The position numbers and the translations under genes are program-made. DNA of 9,773 bases, taken from NCBI GenBank assembly GCA_031546715.1, contig JAVBKA010000110.1, positions 1 through 9,773 on the forward strand, in the 5' to 3' direction. Under the pieces are notes generated by a model. That model had not been told where the DNA came from and made no database searches. It worked only from the letters and a program-made list of their open reading frames with translations. Every line of letters starts with the position of its first letter. Position 1 is the first letter of the stretch. This document shows, in pieces, positions 1 through 5,517 of this stretch. Origin of the DNA: JAVBKA01 sp031546715. GTDB taxonomy: Bacteria; Bacillota; Clostridia; Oscillospirales; UBA929.

Positions 1-2
1 CA

Positions 3-32
3 TTGACAAGATTCTGCGCTTTATAGTAATAT
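3..32 (+). promoter_or_regulatory. Candidate sigma-A promoter of the HTH-TPR regulator
   Basis: TTGACA at 3-8 is a perfect -35 box. TAATAT at 27-32 lies 18 bp downstream and matches the -10 consensus at 4 of 6 positions. Transcription would begin near 39, just before the GGGGGA ribosome binding site at 41-46. That leaves a very short leader and argues against translation starting at the upstream GTG at 33. The alternative -10, TATAGT at 22-27, would leave only 13 bp of spacer. The call rests on the motifs alone. Confidence 0.5.
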
Positions 33-53
33 GTGGAAAAGGGGGATGTATTT

Positions 54-971
54 ATGTATAGTCCAGGCTACTTACTAAAAAAATGGCGCGAAGAGAAACA
101 TTACAAGCAAGAGCAAATTTTTGACGGCATCTGTAGCAAAAGCATGTACTCAAAGTACGAACACGGTACACAAATCCCCAGTAGATATACCTTTGAAGCA
201 CTCTGTGAAAGACTTGGAAAAGAGTATCATCTTTATGCGCACACAATTGTCGATTCGAATCACGAATATTTTGAGTTAAAATACGAAATCCGAGAATGTC
301 TTATAAACCGTGATTACGAGAAAGGCGCAGTTTTGCTTGCTGAAATTGAGAAGCTAAAACTAAAGGAGAAAATTTGCCGACAGTTTATTCTTTTTATAAA
401 AACTTTAATCGAAGCAAAGGGTAATTACAAACATCCAAACTTTCTCTCAAATATGAATTTTGCATTAAGTTTGACGGCTCCAAAATTTGAAGAAAGACTA
501 TTGCAGTTTTCGTTGTATTCTTTTGATGAGATAAATATATTGGTTAATATAGCGTTAGCATATGCGGCAATTGGCGATGCACCAAAAGCTATTGCAATAT
601 TTTATCACATAAAGGAATACTTTGATAATGTTCCAATGGATGCAAAATGCAAAGGGTATTTTTACCCAATTATATGCTATAACCTTTCAAAATACCTTGG
701 ATTAGAACACCGTTATAATGAAGCACTTGAAATCTGCGACCTAGGGATTAAGTGCTGCATAGAATATGATAAACTCTATATTTTCGCAGAAATAATCTAT
801 AACAAATCATATGTCCAATATGAATTAGGCTATGAAGACTTAGCTCTGCAAACTTTGAGAAAATCATATTACATATCACTTGCAACAGGTAATGAACTCA
901 TGACAAACCATATATTAGCCAGATTAGAAAAAAATCATGGGCTAAATATTAGTAATGTTATTTCGGTTTAA
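54..971 (+). CDS. HTH-TPR transcriptional regulator, PlcR/Rgg-like (RRNPP-type peptide receptor candidate)
   Basis: The product is a 305-residue predicted cytoplasmic DNA-binding regulator. Residues 5-56 form an XRE-type helix-turn-helix, with a recognition segment around GICSKSMYSKYEHGTQIPS (25-43). The rest is all-alpha and contains at least three TPR-like helical pairs, near 158-190, 203-236 and 243-277. A short XRE HTH followed by degenerate TPRs at about 290-310 residues is the architecture of PlcR, Rgg, NprR and PrgX, whose TPRs bind re-imported signal peptides. I start at ATG 54 because GGGGGA (41-46) sits 7 nt before it. A GTG at 33 in the same frame would put that ribosome binding site inside the gene and overlap the -10 box. 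The gene is AT-rich (15/60 G+C in one line). It converges on, and overlaps by 14 nt, the small secreted-peptide gene at 958-1116. The family is fairly sure, while the peptide-receptor role is inferred from architecture and neighbourhood. Confidence 0.85.
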   Translation: MYSPGYLLKKWREEKHYKQEQIFDGICSKSMYSKYEHGTQIPSRYTFEALCERLGKEYHLYAHTIVDSNHEYFELKYEIRECLINRDYEKGAVLLAEIEKLKLKEKICRQFILFIKTLIEAKGNYKHPNFLSNMNFALSLTAPKFEERLLQFSLYSFDEINILVNIALAYAAIGDAPKAIAIFYHIKEYFDNVPMDAKCKGYFYPIICYNLSKYLGLEHRYNEALEICDLGIKCCIEYDKLYIFAEIIYNKSYVQYELGYEDLALQTLRKSYYISLATGNELMTNHILARLEKNHGLNISNVISV

Positions 972-1116
972 TCATATCGATGGGCGGCAAATCACACCTA
1001 GACACAATCGGCGGTGTCGGCTTTTCCTTTGCGCTATTGACCAGCGATGAAACTCCTCCAAAGGTAAGCACTACTACCAACAGGCAAGCGATGATGCTAT
1101 TAGCTATTTTTTTCAT
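958..1116 (-). CDS. Small secreted peptide, candidate pheromone precursor for the adjacent regulator
   Basis: This 52-residue frame begins with ATG at 1116-1114 and ends with TAA at 960-958. It has a textbook ribosome binding site, AAAGGAG, 7 nt before the start. The N-terminus MKKIANS is followed by a hydrophobic core (IIACLLVVVLTFGGV, residues 8-22), giving a Sec signal peptide. Possible signal-peptidase sites follow V22-S-S24 or N27-S-A29. The exported tail of roughly 23-28 residues is proline-rich and ends SRCDLPPIDMIKPK (39-52). It is tail-to-tail with the HTH-TPR regulator and overlaps its last 14 bases. A signal-bearing micro-ORF beside an HTH-TPR gene is the pattern of Phr, PapR, NprX and SHP propeptides. 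The DLP in the tail recalls the DLPFE of PapR, although the match is short. Alternatives are an unrelated small lipoprotein-like or membrane peptide. C11 is not in a convincing lipobox. The reading frame is well supported, and its pheromone role is an inference. Confidence 0.75.
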   Translation of the reverse strand: MKKIANSIIACLLVVVLTFGGVSSLVNSAKEKPTPPIVSRCDLPPIDMIKPK

Positions 1117-1158
1117 ACTTTTTCTCCTTTATTTCACGTTTTCGCTGAATATGACTTT

Positions 1159-1187
1159 ATACTACACCTTGCACCCGTATTAATCAA
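1159..1187 (-). promoter_or_regulatory. Candidate promoter of the small secreted-peptide gene
   Basis: Read on the minus strand, TTGATT (1187-1182) and TAGTAT (1164-1159) are separated by exactly 17 bp. Each matches the sigma-A consensus at 4 of 6 positions. Transcription would start near 1152, giving a leader of about 35 nt that carries the AAAGGAG site at about 1123-1129. The promoter lies just downstream of the dapL terminator, so the peptide gene can be expressed independently of the metabolic operon. Confidence 0.45.
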
Positions 1188-1195
1188 TTGTGATT
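1182..1195. promoter_or_regulatory. Short inverted repeat over the -35 box of the peptide gene
   Basis: AATCA (1182-1186), ATTG, then TGATT (1191-1195) forms a 14-bp dyad that covers the candidate -35 element of the peptide promoter. XRE/PlcR-type dimers bind dyads of about this size near the -35 region. It could therefore be the operator through which the neighbouring regulator controls its own peptide. Dyads this short arise by chance in AT-rich DNA. Confidence 0.3.
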
Positions 1196-1223
1196 TTATG
1201 AAACTTTTTAGTCTCGCAAAACG

Positions 1224-1265
1224 AAACTGCGGCATGACGATACCAATATCGTCATGCCGCAGTTT
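1224..1265 (-). terminator. Rho-independent terminator of the pyrG-hisH-hisF-dapL operon
   Basis: A perfect 19-bp stem pairs AAACTGCGGCATGACGATA (1224-1242) with its complement at 1247-1265 around a CCAA loop. It begins 3 bases after the dapL stop codon. On the minus strand the stem runs into a T-rich tail (GTTTCGTTTTG). On the plus strand the tail is only TTTTCTC, but the hairpin might also stop transcripts of the regulator gene that read through the peptide locus. Confidence 0.88.
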
Positions 1266-1267
1266 TC

Positions 1268-2449
1268 TCAACCATATAACATCTTTATCCGCTCAACAGC
1301 CGCTTTCACCACAGCCCTATCACCGAAGGCTGACAATCGGAAAAAGCCCTCGCCGTTTGCGCCGAAGCCCGCACCCGGAGTACCGACCACGTTTGCCTGT
1401 GTCAGCAACTGCTCAAAAAACTCCCAAGACGACATATTATCAGGACATTTGAGCCAGATATACGGAGCATTTTCTCCACCCACATGCCAAATATCCAATA
1501 TTTTTAATGTGTAAGCAATCAGCCTTGCATTTTCCATATAATACGCAATGTTATCCCTTGTCTGAGCAATGCCAACCTCGGTGAAAACTGCCTCTGCGCC
1601 CCGTTGTATAATATACGGCACACCGTTGAATTTCGTTGTCTGACGGCGTAACCACAGCTTATTCAGCGGCTTATCGTCCCTGATAAGCCCGTGGGGTACT
1701 ACCGTGTAGCCGCATCTTGTGCCTGTAAATCCCGCAGTTTTTGACAGCGAGCAAAACTCGATGGCGCAATTTTCCGCGCCTTGGATTTGGTAAATGCTTG
1801 TTGGCAATTGTCTTTCGTGAATAAATATTTCGTAGGCACTGTCAAATAGTATTACGGCGTTATTTTCCAGTGCGTAATCCACCCAAAGCTGTAGTTGGTC
1901 TTTGTTGTAAACTGCTCCCGTGGGATTATTGGGAGAGCATAGATAAATTATGTCTGCTTTTATACTGTAGTCGGGCATGGGTAAAAAATTGTTTTCAATG
2001 CTGCCGTGGAGGTACTCAATGCGCCGTCCTGCCATAATGTTTGTATCTACATAGACTGGGTACACTGGGTTTGGTATTAAAACGAGGTTATCTGTGCTGA
2101 AAATGTCCAGAATATTGCCGAGGTCACTTTTTGCGCCGTCGCTAACAAACACTTCTGTTTTATCTAAGCTGACACCCTTTTTTTCATAGAAATCACAAAT
2201 GGCTTGCCGCAAAAAGCCATACCCCTGTTCCTCGCCGTAACCCCGAAAGGTAGAGACATCTCCCATTTCAAACACAGCGGTATGCATTGCCGTTGTAACT
2301 GACGGAATAAGCGGCAGAGTAACATCGCCAATGCCGAGACGGTAAACCTCCTTTTCGGGGTTTGCAGTCTTGTAATCCTTGACTTTTTTTGCTATTGCAG
2401 AGAACAAATAGCTGTCCGCTAAATTGCTGTAGTTTTGGTTAGTTTTCAA
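1268..2449 (-). CDS. dapL: LL-diaminopimelate aminotransferase (DapL)
   Basis: This 393-residue fold-type I PLP enzyme is expected to convert tetrahydrodipicolinate plus glutamate to LL-diaminopimelate in one step (EC 2.6.1.83), supplying lysine and peptidoglycan. Family marks run in order: GIGD at 39-42, SDGAKSDLG at 103-111, NPVYPVYVDTN at 127-137, CSPNNPTGA at 171-179, FDSAYEIF at 202-209, and SLSKTAGFTGTRCGYT at 234-249 with PLP lysine K237. GENAPYIW follows at 325-332, and the carboxylate-binding arginine R371 is in FRLSAFG. These match DapL rather than HisC despite the neighbouring his genes. Length is normal for the family. The start codon is TTG (2449-2447), chosen because AAGGGGGA lies about 7 nt upstream and the protein is full length from there. 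It begins 12 nt after hisF and is the last gene before the terminator. A different keto-acid substrate is possible given the odd operon. Confidence 0.9.
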   Translation of the reverse strand: MKTNQNYSNLADSYLFSAIAKKVKDYKTANPEKEVYRLGIGDVTLPLIPSVTTAMHTAVFEMGDVSTFRGYGEEQGYGFLRQAICDFYEKKGVSLDKTEVFVSDGAKSDLGNILDIFSTDNLVLIPNPVYPVYVDTNIMAGRRIEYLHGSIENNFLPMPDYSIKADIIYLCSPNNPTGAVYNKDQLQLWVDYALENNAVILFDSAYEIFIHERQLPTSIYQIQGAENCAIEFCSLSKTAGFTGTRCGYTVVPHGLIRDDKPLNKLWLRRQTTKFNGVPYIIQRGAEAVFTEVGIAQTRDNIAYYMENARLIAYTLKILDIWHVGGENAPYIWLKCPDNMSSWEFFEQLLTQANVVGTPGAGFGANGEGFFRLSAFGDRAVVKAAVERIKMLYG

Positions 2450-2461
2450 CCTAATTCCCCC

Positions 2462-3265
2462 TTATGATGTCGTTGTTTTATACGGAACTGCCTTAATGTT
2501 TTCTTGTATCAAATAATGTTTAAGCTCTTGTACCGAGTAATTCTTCGGAAGTCTTGGAGAATAGAGCATACTGCTGATTATTGCCGCCTGTGCGTCTGTT
2601 TCGGTGAAAAGTGTTTTTAAATGTATTGGTTCACCGGCTCCGCCTGATGCGATGACGGGAACTGTAACACTGTCCGCAGCAAGCTTTGTGAACGGAATAT
2701 CATAACCCATGCACGTACCGTCATTGTCAATACTGTTTACACAAATTTCCCCTGCGCCTAATTCCTGACCTCGCTTTATCCACGCAAGGGCGTCCATTCC
2801 TGTAAATACTCTTGCGCCGTCAATGGCGACCTCGAAGCCGCTTGGGATTTTTGCGCTTTTGTCTATTTTCCTAACCTGTGTGGACAAAACGATGCACTGC
2901 GAGCCAAACGCCTTTGCCCCGTCGGTGATTATGCTGGGATTTCTAACCGCCATTGAGTCAATGCTAATTTTTTCTGCGCCTGCCTTTAATACCTCATACA
3001 TATCATGTATATTTTTTATTCCTCCGCCAACGGTAAAGGGGATGAAAACACAGGCGGCGACTTTTTTCACAGTGTCTATGTCGATTTTCCGCTTATCCGA
3101 GCTTGCTGTTATATCGTAAAAGATAAGCTCGTCAATTTGGCTTTCGTACATTGTTCTAGCAAGGGTGTCAGCCGCTGCAATTTCTATGTTGTCTTGGAAA
3201 TTTTTAGCCTTTGTTACCATGCCGTTTTTTATATCAAAGCAGGCAATCAGTCTTTTGGTCAGCAT
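2462..3265 (-). CDS. hisF: HisF-like cyclase (imidazole glycerol phosphate synthase subunit homologue) with altered active site
   Basis: This is a 267-residue (beta/alpha)8-barrel of the HisA/HisF family. HisF normally uses ammonia from HisH to turn PRFAR into imidazole glycerol phosphate and AICAR. Visible marks are the start MLTKRLIACFDIKNG with catalytic D11, YDITASSD at 50-57, phosphate-binding VGGGIKN at 79-85, NSIDNDGTCMGYD at 177-189, and ASGGAGEP at 206-213. The second catalytic aspartate, D130 of the Thermotoga enzyme (usually in a CIVVGID-like strand), is Gln here (CIVLSTQ, Q130). The C-terminus (SMLYSPR) also departs from the usual A-S-x-F-H motif. HisF relatives used for sugar amidation also diverge at catalytic positions, although this one keeps D11. 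It overlaps hisH by 7 nt (ATGCTGA), with GGAGGG 7 nt before the start, so translation is coupled. The family is certain, but ordinary histidine-pathway activity is doubtful. Confidence 0.85.
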   Translation of the reverse strand: MLTKRLIACFDIKNGMVTKAKNFQDNIEIAAADTLARTMYESQIDELIFYDITASSDKRKIDIDTVKKVAACVFIPFTVGGGIKNIHDMYEVLKAGAEKISIDSMAVRNPSIITDGAKAFGSQCIVLSTQVRKIDKSAKIPSGFEVAIDGARVFTGMDALAWIKRGQELGAGEICVNSIDNDGTCMGYDIPFTKLAADSVTVPVIASGGAGEPIHLKTLFTETDAQAAIISSMLYSPRLPKNYSVQELKHYLIQENIKAVPYKTTTS

Positions 3266-3729
3266 GGTTGTCCCTCCTGCCTTAAAAAGCCGTCAAGAAG
3301 AGCTAAGCCAGAGATTCCGCTTTTTTCGACTGAGTTACAAGCTGTGTCCTTGACAAAACGGACGTTATTCCAGCCCATTTGGGGCACCTTAACCCTTGAT
3401 GAGTCAAACCTGACCACGCTTCCCTTGAGCCAGCCCAAGCATTCAGCGTCCTCTTCCTCGCTGTGCTCAAATAAAACCTGCATTCCAACGCATACGCCTA
3501 AGAAAAGTACTCCGTCACATAGGACGCGCTGACGTAGCGCGGGCAGCAGTGCCATTTCTTCAAGGGATTTCATGGTTGCGCCCGCTGTTCCGACCCCTGG
3601 TAAAATTATATGCGTTGCGTCAGCAAGCTCCGCGGAAGTGTACGCAAGCTCTGCGTTGTAGCCGAGATGTGTTACGGCGGATAAAACGCTGGGCGCATTT
3701 CCCGCTTTATAATCAATAATTTTAATCAT
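3259..3729 (-). CDS. hisH: HisH-like glutamine amidotransferase with internal deletion (probably catalytically dead)
   Basis: The 156-residue product is a class-I glutamine amidotransferase subunit, where HisH usually has about 200 residues. The N-terminal two thirds aligns well: IIDYKAGN at 4-11, LPGVGTAG at 43-50, nucleophile elbow FLGVCVGMQ at 76-84 with Cys80, and KVPQMGWNNV at 114-123. After VRFVKD the sequence jumps to VEKSGISGLALLDGFL (134-149). That segment corresponds to the extreme end of normal HisH (FHPEKSG...GL.LL..F). About 45-50 residues are missing in frame, including the conserved FVHSY segment and the HPE catalytic histidine, whose place is taken by Ser. Glutaminase activity should therefore be lost, leaving perhaps a structural partner of HisF. 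ATG overlaps the pyrG stop by 4 nt (ATGA), and the gene's end overlaps hisF. An early pseudogene or a repurposed subunit are both possible. Confidence 0.83.
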   Translation of the reverse strand: MIKIIDYKAGNAPSVLSAVTHLGYNAELAYTSAELADATHIILPGVGTAGATMKSLEEMALLPALRQRVLCDGVLFLGVCVGMQVLFEHSEEEDAECLGWLKGSVVRFDSSRVKVPQMGWNNVRFVKDTACNSVEKSGISGLALLDGFLRQEGQPC

Positions 3730-5354
3730 AACGAATCCTTTTCTCCGCAGTTCTTCTGCGCTTCGTCCTTTGCCGCCCCCACAAAGCCCAAAAACAGCGG
3801 GTGTGGTCTGTTAGGGCGGCTTTTAAACTCAGGATGGAACTGCACTCCCAGAAAAAAGCTGTTTGCGGGCAACTCGATGGCTTCAACTAATGTGTTATCA
3901 GGTGATGTGCCGCTGATTACAATGCCGTTTTTGGTAAGTGTCTCACGATAGGCGTTGTTCAGCTCGTACCTATGGCGATGGCGTTCGCTGATTATGCTTG
4001 AATTGTATAGCCGTTCGAGCATGGAATTTTTCGCCGTGCAGCAAGGATACGCCCCAAGGCGCATAGTGCCGCCTGTATTTACAATGCCGATTTGTTCTTC
4101 CATAATATCAATTACAGGGTGGGGCGAATTTTCGTCAAACTCCCTTGAATTTGCAGACGCTAAGCCGCAGACATTTCTGGAAAACTCAATTACCGCAATC
4201 TGCATTCCAAGGCATATTCCCAGAAACGGTATATTGCGTTCACGGGCATATTTGCAAGCGGCAACCATGCCTTCAATCCCTCGCACGCCAAAGCCACCGG
4301 GTATTAGCACAGCGTCTGCTTTTTCAAGAACGCTGCCCACATTTTTGGGGTTGACACCTTCGCTGTCAACCCACAGAATGTTGATATCAGCACTTAACTC
4401 AAAGCCAGCATGACGCAGGCTTTCAATAATAGAGAGATACGCATCGTGTAACTTTACGTATTTTCCAACAATCGCAACGGTTACAGCGTCTTTGCGCACA
4501 CCAGTTTTTTGAATGATTGCCTCCCATTCCCCAAGACTTGGTTCGGGAACATTCAACGCTAACTCTCGGCAGACAACTTTGTCCAGTCCGTTTTTATTGA
4601 GCATCAGTGGTGCCTCATACAGACAGGGGACGGTAAGGTTTTCGATAACGCAATCCGACTTGACGTTGCAAAACAGTGCGATTTTTGCAAGAGTACCTGC
4701 GTCTATATCCTCGTCCGCGCGAGCAACGATGATATCCGGTGATATCCCCATAGCGCGAAGCTCCTTGACGGAGTGCTGGGTGGGCTTGGATTTGTGCTCG
4801 CCAGAGCTTTTTAGGTATGGGACGTAGGTAACGTGAATAAAGATACAATTTTTATGCCCTTGTTCAAGGGAAATTTGCCGTATCGCTTCTAAAAAAGGCT
4901 GACTTTCAATGTCACCTGTTGTACCGCCGACTTCGGTTATTAGTACGTCAGCCTCGCAAGTTTTCGCTCCTGCGTATATAAAACTCATTATTTCACCAGT
5001 AATATGAGGAATTACCTGCACAGTTTCGCCCAGATAGCCGCCAGAACGCTCACGGCTCAGCACGTTCCAATAGACCTTGCCAGACGTGAGGTTAGAGAAC
5101 CTAGTCAGGTTTTCATCGATAAAGCGTTCGTAATGCCCCAAATCAAGGTCGGTTTCCGCGCCGTCCTCGGTGACAAACACCTCGCCGTGCTGTAGCGGAC
5201 TCATAGTGCCAGGGTCGATATTCATGTATGGGTCAAGCTTTTGAGCCGCAACCTTAAGCCCCCGCTGTTTTAACAAGCGACCTAGGCTTGCGGCGGTAAT
5301 TCCCTTGCCAAGCCCCGAAATAACGCCGCCCGTGACGAAAATGTATTTTGTCAT
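3726..5354 (-). CDS. pyrG: CTP synthase (glutamine-hydrolysing)
   Basis: This complete 542-residue enzyme aminates UTP to CTP with ATP and glutamine (EC 6.3.4.2), and the family usually has 530-550 residues. The N-terminal synthetase domain shows the P-loop GGVISGLGKGIT (9-20), KLDPYMNIDPGTMSP (39-53), the QHGEVFVTEDGAETDLDLGH block (55-74), EVGGTTGDIES (141-151) and KPTQHSVKEL (190-199). The C-terminal glutaminase domain has PGGFG at 352-356, nucleophile Cys381 in LGICLGMQ, RHRHRYE (458-464), and His507/Glu509 in QFHPE. All catalytic residues are present. It heads the four-gene operon and overlaps hisH by 4 nt. GGGAGTGAGG lies just before the ATG. It could be the cell's only CTP synthase or a second copy dedicated to a nucleotide-activated product. 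The sequence does not decide between these. Confidence 0.96.
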   Translation of the reverse strand: MTKYIFVTGGVISGLGKGITAASLGRLLKQRGLKVAAQKLDPYMNIDPGTMSPLQHGEVFVTEDGAETDLDLGHYERFIDENLTRFSNLTSGKVYWNVLSRERSGGYLGETVQVIPHITGEIMSFIYAGAKTCEADVLITEVGGTTGDIESQPFLEAIRQISLEQGHKNCIFIHVTYVPYLKSSGEHKSKPTQHSVKELRAMGISPDIIVARADEDIDAGTLAKIALFCNVKSDCVIENLTVPCLYEAPLMLNKNGLDKVVCRELALNVPEPSLGEWEAIIQKTGVRKDAVTVAIVGKYVKLHDAYLSIIESLRHAGFELSADINILWVDSEGVNPKNVGSVLEKADAVLIPGGFGVRGIEGMVAACKYARERNIPFLGICLGMQIAVIEFSRNVCGLASANSREFDENSPHPVIDIMEEQIGIVNTGGTMRLGAYPCCTAKNSMLERLYNSSIISERHRHRYELNNAYRETLTKNGIVISGTSPDNTLVEAIELPANSFFLGVQFHPEFKSRPNRPHPLFLGFVGAAKDEAQKNCGEKDSL

Positions 5355-5517
5355 ACGACCTCACTCCCACTCGGTAAATCCAAATAAATACCAAACATAT
5401 TTGTATAGTATTTGAGCTGTTTTTGTGTGTTTATTGTACCTAATATCCATATTATTTATGGCTTACTGATTTTTTGTTATCAAAAAGTTATCAATACATT
5501 GGACAATTATTATGCTA
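5355..5517 (-). promoter_or_regulatory. Leader and promoter region between hsdS and pyrG, with tandem direct repeat
   Basis: This 163-bp AT-rich gap separates the restriction-modification genes from the metabolic operon. On the minus strand two identical 8-mers, TTGATAAC (5494-5487 and 5483-5476), lie 11 bp apart, about one helical turn. The nearer one provides a -35 box (TTGATA, 5483-5478) with CATAAA (5460-5455) 17 bp on. This would give a pyrG leader of about 95 nt. I see no convincing terminator after hsdS and no leader hairpin or initial G-run of the kind used in reiterative pyrG attenuation. Confidence 0.35.

Noticed and set aside
33..53. GTG start for the HTH-TPR regulator
   Set aside because: It overlaps the likely -10 box, and the GGGGGA that should serve as ribosome binding site would be coding. 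ATG 54 is correctly spaced.
980..1183. Plus-strand 67-codon frame with a hydrophobic segment
   Set aside because: It has no ribosome binding site and overlaps, in antisense, the minus-strand peptide gene. The peptide gene has a strong site, a proper signal peptide and a promoter. The hydrophobic run fits a shadow of AT-rich antisense sequence.
1268..2449. HisC (histidinol-phosphate aminotransferase), suggested by the adjacent hisF/hisH
   Set aside because: The motifs (SDGAKSDLG, FTGTRCGYT, GGENAPYIW, TPGAGFG) are those of DapL, not HisC.
3005..3532. Long plus-strand frames opposite hisF/hisH and pyrG
   Set aside because: They are antisense to well-recognised genes, have no ribosome binding sites and resemble no family.
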